From NCBI RefSeq assembly GCF_024139115.2, contig NC_085140.1:22536035-22600034 (forward strand): a stretch of 64,000 nt of DNA, given 5' to 3'. Made by a program: the position numbers and the translations under genes. The notes beneath the pieces are model-generated. The model searched no databases, was not told the origin of the DNA, and saw only the letters and a program-made list of their open reading frames with translations. The DNA comes from Armigeres subalbatus. Taxonomy: Eukaryota > Arthropoda > Insecta > Diptera > Culicidae. Each line of letters begins with the position of its first letter. Positions within the stretch are counted from its first letter, which is position 1. Shown here piece by piece: positions 10,664 through 22,434 of this stretch.

Positions 10664-11608
10664 ATGTCGTGCGGTGTAATTTCGTGCAACATCAACGACG
10701 ACCGCTTTTTATGGAAGGTTGAATTTTGTGATAAGAAATACCATGCAACCTGCATCGGTGTACAACGATATCGCGAACATATAATCACCGCATTTATGGT
10801 GCCCATGTGCGCCAACTGCCAAGACATCTTACGGAAAGAAGCCGATGTGAGAAAGTTACTTTATCAACAAGAACAACTGGTGGATGCTATTCATGCGCAA
10901 ACGAACACCAACCACCGCATCGCTGCTGACCTTAAAAAGTTTAGCTTAGTGGCAGAATTATTCGACAACATAGAGCACCAGCTGATCGACGTAAAAGACA
11001 CGCTGGTAGGAATAACCAAAAACAATGCGAACATTTGCAGTGTAATTGACCAGCACGTGAAGTCGAATGACTCACAGGCTCAAATTACTATGACCGGCAT
11101 CAGAGAATCGCATTTAACTCTGTCAGGTCAAATAACAAAATTATTGGACGAACGGCTATCGAGTATAGCAAATAATATAACAGCTTTTTCAAATTTGGCC
11201 GAAACATCATCATCACCTCCATCTGACTCGAAGCTTTTGGAAATTCTCGAGGAAGTGAAATGTGTTGCCACAACTGTGTCTGATATTAAACAAAATTACG
11301 TCAAAGATACTCATACACCACATCTGATGACTCTAGAGGAGGAATTAACCGAGGATCAGACTGTAAAAAGCAACTTGGACCTGCCAGAAAATGACCAATC
11401 ATTATCTGGTTGGCGATTTTTTGTAAACAAATATTGCTGGAGGCCGGACTGGTCTACGTATGATGCCAAACAACGAACTCGTAGACTTCAGGAAAAGGCT
11501 GCAGCAAAGGCTAGACGAAACCGAAAACGAAGAAAACAACAATTTCATCATTCAAAAAATAGCATAAATCAAACAAAAAATCCAAATGGAAAAACGAGCA
11601 ATGGGTAA
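10664..11608 (+). pseudogene. CR1-like LINE ORF1 with PHD-type zinc finger (first part)
   Basis: Translation from ATG 10664 gives MSCGVISCNINDDRFLWKVE with Cys3, Cys8, Cys22, His27, Cys30, Cys49 and Cys52, a PHD-like pattern typical of ORF1 proteins of insect CR1-like non-LTR elements. A heptad-rich coiled region (about residues 55-220) follows, then a basic tail rich in Arg/Lys (KARRNRKRRKQQ). The ATG at 10664 is preferred over the upstream one at 10640 because it puts the first Cys pair at the N-terminus. The continuation of ORF1 seems to lie beyond 15700, past an insertion. Confidence 0.7.
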
Positions 11609-11985
11609 TGCATTAAACATAACCGCGAGAAGACGTAGGACTTGCATAAACGTAATGTATTCAGGTTTAACTTTTGAATCTATGGGGTTTGATTATAGGT
11701 ATTGATATTGGAAATTACAACTTCCATGCTGTGTACAATTATTAGCAATTTGTTTATTCAAAACTTTTGGAAATAAAACTAGTTATTGAATACATAATCA
11801 GAATTGCTTTGTTTCTAACTATTCAGTCCTAATTCACTCTAGCAAATGTAGAGCATATATAGATTTCTTATTGATGATAGTATTTAAAGTAATAAAATTC
11901 TATTATTTAAATTTTCAGACCCTGTTTGAAAGTACGTGTGGTTTAGTACCAACCACAACTTAACATATGGTCACTGTAGCCTGGG
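11609..11985. other. AT-rich spacer inside the CR1-like LINE
   Basis: No recognisable coding sequence. It separates the ORF1 part from the large inverted repeat. Confidence 0.35.
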
Positions 11986-11987
11986 AC

Positions 11988-14978
11988 ATGGATATATGAA
12001 AAAATAAATTTTCGTTCCCTCATATTTTTCAGAAGCCTTTTGGGTCTTACAATGCTTGTGCAAAATTTCAGATCAATCGGTGAAACTATATTTTAGCGCC
12101 GGCGATTTTAATTTTCCATAGGATTTACTATGGGGAAATTTACCTTCATAAAGAAAAATCCCCAAGGTGTCCCATTATTCTCTAACGATAAATCGATCCA
12201 ACTACATCATAGGAAATTTTACCAGCAAACTTTCATTGGAAGACCGCAAAGTGATCCGATGCTCGTGAAAAATGTTATTTACATAAAACTAATTGTTGTA
12301 TGAACGCAAGGCTCATTGTACTTTTTGTTCCAGCATCACTGCCTGCTGCTTGCTGTTGTTTGCACGAGGCACCACTTTGCGTGGAGGATTCGCTAGCATG
12401 AATGAAAAGCGGGTTACTAGGGATACGTTTATTGGCCTTGCTGTTTGAGTCTCCGTCCTTCTAGGTAGAAGAAATTCAACCAAATTTCAATGAAGGTGTG
12501 ATTAACAAAGAGAGGCATGTAACGCACACTTTCCACACACAATGCAACGAAGCGACTATAGATGCGAGGTATAGGTTGGGGCCTCTCATTCTCGACGTCA
12601 ATAGTTCGAAGCTGGTCTGAGTGGGAATTTTTTTTTTCGATACTGGTATTCTTTAGGAAATTCTTTATATTTCCATATTCTTACTTTCGAGAAGCTTTCT
12701 GGTGTTTCTAAAAGACTGAAATATGATTCTTGTGATACTGATTTCGGAAGAGAATAATTTAATGAAGTTGCTTTGCTTCTTTGATATTTGATTGATATGC
12801 CAATAATTCAAATCAAAGACTTGAATTATAACTAATTTTCTTTTTTCAGAGGGTATTCCTTTGACTTTCATACAAACTATTCTGTCAGCCGTGTATTTTT
12901 TTAAATTATGAAGTGATGATTTATTTATTTAGTTTACATCTAAACAGTAATGATGTTGATAGGTAATACAGTGTTGACCCGATTTTGTCACTCCCCGATT
13001 TTGTCTACCCCCGATTTTATCACGTTTTCGACCCGATTTTATCACGTCCCGATTTTGTCACGTTTTCGACCCGATTTTGTCACTCCAAAAAATTTTGTCA
13101 TTCTTTTTATTTTCGTAAATAATACCAAAAGCAACATTGATTTTCATGAAATAACTTTCACCACCTGTAGTTTATTACGAACGACTTCTGAGTATCTGGG
13201 AAATATTCTGTAAGCAATTTCGACAAGAAATAACGGCTAACGTTCACGCATTTGGCCTTTCCAAGGCATAGAATGATTCATATTTGTGAAATGAATTAAA
13301 AAAAATTAAAATATTTTTTTCCAATTTTGTCACATACCTTGTTTTATCACCCCAAAATTCACCAGGGGGGTGATAAAATCGGGATATTACTGTAGTTATA
13401 TTTTAAAATCACAACTACTGTACAAATAGTTCTTAATATCACCGTTGATGTTGTACACGAATATTTTGAGTTCATATGTAGGAATGCGACATAAAATAGA
13501 TTTAATAAATATGCTTTAAACCAAAATTCAAAAAAATGACTTATTTATTAATATACTTGAGACAAAGGAGCCATTTCAAAACAACCTTTCAAATAGATTA
13601 ATTTTAAGTGCTTTCAAATTATTTTCTATGGAAAAATATATTATCCATTTCTATAAGATTGTTATAATTTAATTTTTTAGTTTATTTATTTATTTATTCT
13701 TTTCCACCAACAGGCTTAAAATAGCCCCAATGATGTTGGTAATAGTTGCAGAATTATATAATTGATTTCTTTGCTAAATTTGTTTAATTGAATATCTATG
13801 ATGTGACGTTGATTTTAAATGGAATGTGATGTAAATTTTGATGTGAAAATCATCTCTCATACAATCTAGATTTTTTCTATAATCTGTATTAAAGATATTT
13901 TCAACTCGAGGCAAAATAAATCTAGGAATCTCCTAAACTATTTCACAATTTAGAAGTCTTCGATTTGAATAATCGGCATTTCAATCAAGTATCAACGCAG
14001 CAACGCAAGTTCATTAAATTATTCTCTTCGGAAATCAGTAGTACCCAAGTACACAGCAAATAGTGTTGAAAATTCAACGACTTGTAAAATTGCTGCTAGT
14101 TCCATCAAACGAACTAACATTTGATATTCAATTTTGACTGAGTTTTACATGCAGGCACAGTTTGAATTTAATTCGATTTTAAGGAATAATAATGCTCCAA
14201 ATATGTGCATGAAAATACATTAAAAAACCCAACATATTTGTATCTGTGTATCTTATCTAAATCTTTTAGGAATACTGGAAATCTTCTCGAAAATTAGAAT
14301 TTAGGAATATAAATATAAATATCAAAAAGATTACCAATACCAAAAAAAATCGCCACTCAGACCAGTTTCGAACTATTGACGTCGCGATTTAGAGGCCCCA
14401 ACTAATACATCGCATCTATTATCGCTTCGTTGCATGATGTGTGGAAAGTGTTCGTTACATGCCTCTTTTTGTTAATCAAACCTTCATTGAAATTTGGTTG
14501 AATTTCTTCTACCTAGAAGGACGAAGACTCAAACAGCAAGGCCAATAAACGTATCCCTAGTAACCCGCTTTTCATTCATGCTAGCGAATCCTCCACGCAA
14601 AGTGGTGCCTAGTACAAACAGCAAGCAGCAGACGGCAGTGATGCTGGAACAAAAAGTACAATGAGCCTTGCGTTCATACAACAATTAGTTTTATGTAAAT
14701 AACATTTTTTACGAGCGTCGGATCAAGTTTGCTGGTAAAATTTCCTATGATGTAGTTGGATCGATTTATCGTTAGAGAATAATGGGACACCTTGGGGATT
14801 TTTTCTTTATGAAGGTGAATTTCCCCATAGTAAATCCTATGGAAAATTAAAATCGCCGGCGCTAAAATATAGTTTCACCGATTGATCTGAAATTTTGCAC
14901 AAGCATTATAGGACCCAAGAGGCGTGCAAAAACCATGCAGGAAGTGAAAATAAAATTTTGTCCCACCCTATTGGTCAG
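11988..14978. mobile_element. 3-kb inverted-repeat (foldback) element
   Basis: The left arm (about 11988-12880) and the right arm (about 13950-14978) are inverted copies. Examples are AACGCAAGGCTCATTGTAC at 12304 versus GTACAATGAGCCTTGCGTT near 14660, and TTTTAGCGCCGGCGATTTT at 12092 versus its complement near 14860. The outer 600 bp align nearly continuously. The inner part aligns with indels, including about 190 bp extra in the right arm (14047-14240). Both outer ends reach a TGGGACA-like word. No transposase frame is seen. The centre holds a separate MITE. Confidence 0.85.
12969..13392. mobile_element. TA-flanked MITE (pogo/mariner-like termini)
   Basis: The left terminus is CAGTGTTGACCCGATTTTGT. 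The right terminus, reversed, is CAGTAATATCCCGATTTTAT. TA dinucleotides flank both ends (12967-12968 and 13393-13394). Just inside the left end, a CCCGATTTTRTCACGTTTTCGA unit is repeated in tandem. No transposase is encoded. It sits in the loop of the 3-kb inverted repeat. Confidence 0.85.
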
Positions 14979-15013
14979 TCATATGTCATGACTCGTTCCC
15001 ATCCCGGGATGAT

Positions 15014-15466
15014 GTGGATTATGAAACCAATGACTTTCCCTGGATGAACAGACCAAATATCTCTGGGCTAATTTTATTCTTCTTCATACACCACCGCTGC
15101 CATCGCAGCCTCAGCCATCATCGGCCTTTATCCTTGAACTCCGAGCGATATGATGGGCGATTGCATCGATCGCAACCGACACCACTGCATCCGAACATCA
15201 TCAAGCATAGAATGACAAAAAAATGCGTCCTCTTCTTTCATGCATACTCGCAGAGCAGAGCCACCGGTAGCTCTCCGCGCGGGGGACTGCATGCTGTGTA
15301 CGTAAGCACGCAAACGAACGAGAAAAACATGCGCAACCAAAAAGCACGTCCGTTCGCACTTATGTCACAAACTGAAATGACTCGCACACGGGATGCACAG
15401 CTTCTTTTATACACAAAAAAATCTCCCGGTGGGGTGGATCCGAAAGCACGTGGCAATGCATTCTGA
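15014..15466 (+). other. 150-codon open frame of unknown nature
   Basis: The frame starts MDYETNDFPWMNRPNISGLI and is rich in His, Ser and Arg with no recognisable domain. Overlapping frames of 70 residues are open on the other strand, as expected for a moderately GC-rich stretch by chance. The region is more GC-rich than its surroundings. It lies between the inverted-repeat element and the second half of the LINE ORF1, so it is probably part of inserted repeat DNA and not a gene. Confidence 0.2.
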
Positions 15467-15699
15467 TGTTCGTGTTAGGAATTGACGGGATTGGTTACAT
15501 ATGAAATTTTTACTGGCTTTGACAAGAATTGAAATTTTCAATAGCTTATCGTTAATAATCTCAAATTTCAATGAAATAGGCAAAATGGTGGAGAGTGTCC
15601 GAGCCGATTGATATATAAATCTTAAAAATCCATCGAAAGATAAAGGCGCTAGTAACGTTCAAAATCTTCCCTTCCAGCGTAACGCTCTCGATTTCCAAA

Positions 15700-16401
15700 A
15701 ATCTAAATGACACCCAGTATAGTAAAGAAAGACGTAAGTCCTACGTCAAAACTGTTCTCGGACGCTTTCATGATTCGGACAAACAACTGTTGGCCAATGC
15801 AAAGAAACAATTTGCAGGTCCTCCATCAACCATCGATCATCCAATAGCAGGCCTCTCGACCCCTAAATTCATCAACTTCAGGAAGGGCGAGACTATAAAT
15901 CCATACCGGCAAAACAAACAAATTTCAAATGACAACAACCTCGAACAGCTACCAATGGAAATTGCTGATGCAACCACAACAACGACAGATTCAGCGTCAG
16001 CATGGTCAATTGACCCAATTCGTCCACCTATAGTTAGCCTGACTCAACAATCAGCTGACGGAGACGGACGTTTCCTGAAGGCTCGACTACGGGACCCGAA
16101 AATAATGTATATCGTGCGTCTTTATCTGGCATATTTGTATGACAAGGAGTCATCATTTTGCCATGAAGGAATGACACCCATCAGCATCAAAATTAACCTG
16201 GCATCACAAGGGCTTCCAACCACAGATGAGGAACTTCGGAAAATCTTCTTCGATGTGCATGCGGAGTATGGCGTTTCTAAGAAGGCGACAATTGATGATC
16301 TGGAATCTTACCGTCGTCATCTTAGTAACCTGAGAATACAACATCTGCAACACATAAGGGACAGCGTCAACAAATTTCACAATCCAAATTTTCAGAAGTA
16401 A
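15700..16401 (+). pseudogene. CR1-like LINE ORF1, C-terminal part
   Basis: The open frame from about 15790 gives 203 residues ending SVNKFHNPNFQK with TAA at 16399-16401. Its second half (FLKARLRDPKIMYIVRLYLA, then SIKINLASQGLPTTDEELRK and EYGVSKKATIDDLESYRRHL) is a compact folded segment directly upstream of the endonuclease ORF. That is the usual place of the ORF1 C-terminus in this kind of LINE. The frame is closed upstream, so the N-terminal portion at 10664-11608 was split off by about 4 kb of insertion. The link is inference. Confidence 0.6.
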
Positions 16402-16475
16402 CGACTCATTTCGACGAGAAAGGGGTAAATATTTTCACAATCGACGTACTTCCTTCACCAAAACAGAATGCGACT

Positions 16476-17604
16476 GAAATTTTGATATATTGTCAAAATT
16501 TCAATCGCATGAAAAGCCCAGCCAAAATTAAGGAAATTCATAACATTTTAAGCTTGTCCTTTTCGGTTATTTTGGCAACTGAAACCAGCTGGGATGAAAG
16601 CGTAAGGAATGAAGAACTTTTTGCAAGCAGCTTTAATGTATTCAGGGATGACCGTGATTACTCAGAATCTAAAAAAAAGTCTGACAGTGGAGTTCTAATT
16701 GTAATCTTTACTTATTTTGATACAGAAATAATTACTACCAAAAAGTATACGAACTTTGAACATGTCTGGGTGAAATCTAAAATCGTAGGAGAAACCCATC
16801 TCTTCTGTGTATTTTTCACCTGACCATGCGCAAACAATTTCTTATGAAAGCTTTTTAAAAACTGCGGAAGAAATTTTATCGCAACTTCCACCTGAAGTCA
16901 AAGTACATATTTATGGAGATTTTAATCAACTGACTTTATTCCGGATTCAGAGAATGAGCAAATCCTACTTCCAGTTGTTGGGGAAAATGAAACACTACTG
17001 TTTATATTTGATAGAATTGCCAGCTTAGGGCTTAACCAAATCAATCATATTAAGAATCAATAAAACTGCTCCCTAGACCTTCTATTAACGAATATACAGG
17101 AAGATTTTTGTGTGTCAGAATCATTGAATCCCTTATGAAAAAACGAAACATTCCACACAGCTATTGAATACTCTCTGATTGTTCATGATTATCAAAAACC
17201 CAGCGACTGTGACTTCGAAGAAGTCCTTGATTACCATAAAGCAAACTATGACAACATAAGACATAAGCTAAGTAGATTAAACTGGAAGCAAAATTTAGAG
17301 AATAAAGGGAATATCGAATCTTCCGTTGATGTCTTTTATGACATCATTTTTAATATTATTACTGAAGAGGTCCCAATAAGGAAAAAAAGGCGGAACGGAA
17401 ATTCGAAATATCCAATTTGGTATAATAGACAAATAAAAAATTTAAGGAATCGCAAACAAAAATTACATAAAAATTACAAACTAGACAATTCGAATGAAAA
17501 TTTGGAAAAATATTTAGACATCTGCGATCAATTAAAACTAGCAATTGATGTAGCATTTGAAGAGTATAATACGAAAACAGAAAACGAAATAAAGTCATGC
17601 CCAA
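16476..17604 (+). pseudogene. CR1-like LINE ORF2: endonuclease and start of RT region, decayed
   Basis: Reading begins ILIYCQNFNRMKSPAKIKEI, then VILATETSWDESVRNEELF, FRDDRDYSESKKKSDSGVLI and, after a frameshift near 16820, EVKVHIYGDFNQ. These are apurinic-endonuclease-type motifs (Q-N, E-T-W, G-D-F-N). From 17050 to 17600 only scattered pieces of the spacer before RT are readable. The element ends abruptly near 17605, without RT. It must be 3'-truncated or deleted. Confidence 0.75.
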
Positions 17605-17779
17605 TGAGTGATGAGTGAGTGATGACCCATTCTCACCCCCAGACCCATTGTCACCCCTCCTTGGCGGTTCTTAAAGTCTTACGCTGGTTTTACGCACACT
17701 TTTTTGCCATTGAAGCAAAATTCTTCTGATAATCCTTGGTTTATTTGATACAATTTCTTGGCCAAGTACTGCACAAGGA

Positions 17780-18215
17780 TGCGTCAGTATTTAGGATTGT
17801 TTTATCACTATCTGAAAAAATGGCCAAGTGCTAGCCTGTAACGGCTGATTTGTTTTTTTTATATCTTTGAATGCTTTCGATTGGATAGCACCCCAGTCCC
17901 ATGTTTTAGAAGATGAAACGGAGCATAATGGACTGGTTAGCTCTGCAAAATTCCGAATATACGGGCTGATGAAAGATGCTAAGTCGATGGAGCTACGTAG
18001 CTCTGAAACGGTGGCTGGTTGTCGAACTTGTTGCAAATGTTTTATCTTTGCCTCATACACGTGGAACCCAGACTCATCTAAGTTATGACCCAGAAATTTT
18101 ATGTGGCGTTTATCTAGTTCGCATTTTTGCATTTTCAAGGTTAGATTGTTTTTTTTTCTATATCTGTAGAACCTACGCCTACAATCCCACATTGACCTTA
18201 AGGCCTAAACTCCAA
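17780..18215 (-). pseudogene. Ty3/gypsy reverse transcriptase C-terminal fragment
   Basis: A minus-strand frame of 133 residues contains NLTLKMQKCELDKRHIKFLG, then HNLDESGFHVYEAKIKHLQQ, then VSELRSSIDLASFISPYIRN, FAELTSPLCSV and WDWGAIQSKAFKDIK. This is the RT thumb and the connection leading to RNase H of a gypsy element. The catalytic YxDD lies upstream and is absent. Flanks are non-coding. Confidence 0.9.
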
Positions 18216-19133
18216 TTTTTGGGTGGCCTGGAATGGAACACATGTTGAAGGCATGTCCAATTTGATTCAAGAATCGCCATGAATATTGATGTTTGGACTG
18301 CTGGGAGCATGAGCATGTATACCCATAGGCATTAGTTTATGCGTCGAGGCCAAAAAGGCCTAAACTGCAAGGAACTCTCGGAAGACGTAGAACATCTGAT
18401 AATGACATATCCAATTTTGGTTTTTTGATTATCGATTATTATTTGGTACCGCATTAAAAATTCTCTAAGAATCAATTAATTGAGCGTGAAAATAGTAGTT
18501 TAAGCAAAAAAGCTTTTTCATATTCTTTTGTCGTCCCCCAATAGGTGACGTGAGAAGTGACATATACAAAAATTGTAAAACATTGTAAAAAAAAGTATCC
18601 GGCTCCGTAACGCCAAATAGCAAATGAGCCTTGCAAATAAACGCGAGATAATAAAAGTAAAGAACATATATTAGCAAATAAGGATGTTAATGTTGATGAA
18701 ACACGTGTGACTTGAGATTTCTTTTCCAACGTTAAACATTATTCAGCTGGTGCTCTTTTTCTGACATCAGTTACGTACTAGTGCTGCAGGGCAATGGATC
18801 GTTTTATTTAATGTCATGGGCTTTATTTTATTTTCATTTTATTACATCTTTCAATAGAAGACGTATACAATTTTGAACAATTTCAACTAGCGTTTTTTTC
18901 ATTGAATTCTAAGAAACTAAAACGATTACATTGAGTTTGCCTATTCGAATATCGCTTTTTATAAATATGTACTACGATATTGCTTATCAAATATACACAG
19001 AACATTTCGTTATTACTTCACAATCAGTAAGTTCTCCAGCAATCATCACAGTTCATGTTGCATTTCGGACGGAATGTTGAGTCTTATTAGTTTTCCGAAC
19101 TGCGACTGATTGTAAATTCGAGCATCCTCCTAT
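18216..19133. other. AT-rich spacer including the likely PAL 3' UTR
   Basis: This is AT-rich DNA without a recognisable frame. On the minus strand AATAAA words occur near 18820-18830, about 300 bases past the PAL stop codon, and could be its polyadenylation signal. Confidence 0.45.
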
Positions 19134-20928
19134 CTACAACTCTCCTCCATCTTGCCGATCCATGCGTTGCAGTGCAATGTTCTCTCCAACGGTGGAAAAC
19201 CGTTGACGCCTGCCGCTTCCACCGGACGGTTTAAACCACATCGTACGCAATACGCACATAATTAGACATCCGGTTCCAATCAAGCTGGCCACTATAGACA
19301 CGATTGTCAACCCACTGGCGTACTGGTTACCATCGTCAAACGGTTCCGGTGGCATCCCGTGCTGTTCAGTGGGTTCGGAGATTGCCGCTAGTCGCGCTGG
19401 TGTTCCTTTTCGTTTAAACTTGTGAACCTTAGTCGGTAGTAATTCAGCTACGTAGATCTCGGCTCCATCAGCGCTGATGGCGAGATCATGTGGATTGCTG
19501 AACACATGATGTGGATTGTCTGGATAGAATCGCCCCACAATTTCGCTGTTATTCATTGACATGATGAATCCCAGAACGGGTTGTGAGGTCGTGAATTGCG
19601 GACCATTTATTATGTAGAATAGTCCACCTTGGATCGGAAGGTACTGGACGCTGAACAAGCGACTTCCGATCTTGCCGCTGCTGTACATTGAATGGAATGT
19701 TCCATTTTGTGCATGGAAGCACTGAACCCGGCCTTGTTCGCGATCGGCCACACAAACGAGACCCTTGTCTTCGGCGTAGGTTAGTGCGTGAGGTATTGCA
19801 AAGAAGTTCTCCGGAACAGACCCAGGTGGCATGGAGAAAGTTCGCGTTAGCTCGAACGAGTTCTTTCCCCAGGTAAGAATCAATTGACCTTCAGAGGAAA
19901 ACTTCATGAAGCGCCCATTGCAGTAGCCATCGGCTACGAAAAAGTCTCCATTCTCTAGCACTGCCACCGAGGTGGGTTTGCAAAAATTTGACGGACCGGT
20001 TCCCGGCTCAAAGCGTTGGCCAAGCGTAAGAACCGGTTTGATTCGAGACACCGTCAAATCGAATTTGAAAACCTGATGCATCGCTACATCCGTCACCCAG
20101 TAGTTGTCGCTCTTGTCGATTGTGAGCCCGTGAGGCATGTAGAAGCTAAAATAGTGTGATTGTTTAGCTTGATTTTTACGTCATAGGGCTGGTTGCGATA
20201 AAGGCAGAGTCATTTGTCTAAGTTTTGATAATCTTTTCCGTTTTCTAAATTGTAATTCTACAATTACAATTTTTATTATAAAAAACATTTTTTGGAACTA
20301 TTCAAGTATCAGAGAAACTACCTTATCACTATAATCATCTTCTATAACAGCATTTCTCGCTACCAGCCTTGACGGTCATACAAAATCTCTTCACTCACAA
20401 ATTAGCACCCCATTCGCTTAGCAGATCGCCGCTTTCATGGTTGAATGTCAACAGAGTGTTCTCATCAATCTGCCCAACATCGATATAATTATAGCGATTT
20501 CGCCGATCAAATGACGTCGCATTCCATACTGTTGGACCTCGATGAAAGACGACCAAGTTTCCCTGGGAATCGAAGGCTACGGCTGACACTGAACCGAGCT
20601 TCCTGTCCAATTTGGGCCAGTCCTGCACGTATTCGTATTCTGTGAATTAGAAAAACAAATACTGCTAACTACCAACCATTAACGCAGTCAATTAACCGAG
20701 TTCCAATTACCAAAATCGTGTTGCCGGTGGTCCTCAGTTCCGCTAGCATTCAGCCCCTTCAACAAACAAAGGCAATAGTAAACGAAATGTTACACCTATT
20801 TCATTATTGTCTCAAGTGATTTAAGACTTCCTCTTCTTCATCTTTCAACCCACCTGTTGTTGTTGAAGCTGTGGTAGCCCATTTGCCACCCAGGCGATAG
20901 TTAGTATTTGGACCAGAACGTAAATCAT
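19134..20928 (-). CDS. PAL: Peptidyl-alpha-hydroxyglycine alpha-amidating lyase, complete four-exon gene
   Basis: Joining 20928-20854, 20756-20711, 20639-20399 and 20145-19134 (minus strand, all GT-AG introns, phases consistent) gives 457 residues. Residues 1-18 or so (MIYVLVQILTIAWVANGL) are a signal peptide. The body is an NHL-type six-bladed propeller with three PH-x-L motifs, MPHGL (His126), IPHAL (His240) and NPHDL (His340), matching the zinc-ligand histidines known in PAL. A membrane segment lies near residues 399-422 and is followed by a basic cytosolic tail. PAL (EC 4.3.2.5) cleaves hydroxyglycine-extended peptides to amidated neuropeptides plus glyoxylate in secretory granules. Insects encode it separately from PHM, as here. 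The start Met is chosen because it opens the signal peptide. The gene is intact. Confidence 0.93.
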
Positions 20929-22188
20929 CCACAGATGTTGGAGCGGTTTTTCCTGGCTTTGTGTAAACATTTTATATTTTTCTGCATATTTTCCCCATAC
21001 AGGAATGCTCCACGTAAAAAAGTCGAATGTGGCGAATATGTTTTCTCGAATAAATCAATATCATTGGGTGTTATCAGTGCAATGAGCTTAACACTGCATG
21101 CATGTCACTGAACAAGTTTCTTCGATAAAAAATTAGTAATCACTCAAGCGTTCTGTATTAGGATGATGGATAAAGCACCGTTATCAATGCTACTACAGCC
21201 AGAATACTGTATCAAGTTATCAGCTAAACTGTTTCTATTGCACAGTTGAACTATACGATCCGCGCGATCCGACAATTTTGAATGAACTAACTTCTTCGCG
21301 AAGCAGCAGAGTGTAAGTCAATCGTGAATCAGCGGCACAGGTGAATGAATTTCATTGACATGATTGATGGGCTGGCTGCGAACGGATTTTAATTTTCAGC
21401 TGTGTGAGTAAACGAGTGACTATATAGGTAGATGTCGGAGTTTGATGTTTCTTTAACAGTTGTTGAATGGATCATTAAAACAATCTCAATAAATTATGAT
21501 TAATGTATAAATGTTCGACATTGTGTTACTCGAACCATAACTTATTAGCTCTAAACAACAATGTTTGATTTAAATACGTAAAGCGAATAGAACATTAAAT
21601 ACAAGATTGTGTCAAGAAAAATCAATAAAAGATGATTCACCCCTACTCTGCGTCTCGTATGATGTGAGGCGTTTCGATTGAGGCGACAATTGTCGATACC
21701 TCCCATATGATTTACATGGTCGTCTCATGGGAGACGAGTCGAAAACGAAAATTCTCGAGTCATTCGAGACGCTGAATAAGCACAATTGAAAGAATGACAG
21801 TATGATGTCTAAAAACACCTACTCTTAATTATTCATATTTTATTTAAAAAGTAACATTTTGTATTTTTATACTGGCCGAAATAATAGCTCTGTAGCAGTG
21901 TATCCTTGTTACCGGTAGCTATCTCGATTATTCCTAAACCGAATGAGAACACGATTTGAGCTATTTGGATTTATGACGAAGTTTCAATGAAGCGATTGAA
22001 CAATGTTCAAAGGTGGTGTACAAGGTTATCAACGTTTGAAGGAGTCTTTATCTGGAGATACGTTTTTGTTATTTTAATTTCATTGCTTTTTTCGCTTCTC
22101 AGTTTGGTCGATTCAAAAAGATTGCTTATTGCACAATCCTCTTTTGCTATCACAATATGCTAGGTTTTTTTTCCTGTTCGGGTGTGCC
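20929..22188. other. PAL upstream region, no gene
   Basis: No coding frame is recognised. This should contain the PAL promoter and 5' UTR. A GC-richer patch at 21640-21780 contains imperfect inverted words around GTCTC/GAGAC (GCGTCTCGTATG, GTCGTCTCATGGGAGACGAG). Its role is unknown. Confidence 0.4.
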
Positions 22189-22434
22189 ACTGCGACCATT
22201 TTTTTTTTTTAACTAACTAACTTTATTTGCTAATTATCTAATACATGCATTCATCTCTTAGACTAGGTGTTCCGTGTTTTCTTAACACTATCATCCTTAT
22301 TTGCTATGTTATATTTTTAGTTATTATTAATACATTTCAATTGCCTCTGGCAGTTAGAATTTTTCCTCTGGTTGAATTGAACCATGTAGGAATTACAATG
22401 TTTTCAACTTAAACTAAACTTAACCTATTTTATA

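Noticed and set aside
15014..15466. 150-codon frame as a host gene
   Set aside because: No domain, several overlapping open frames on the other strand, and a location between mobile elements.
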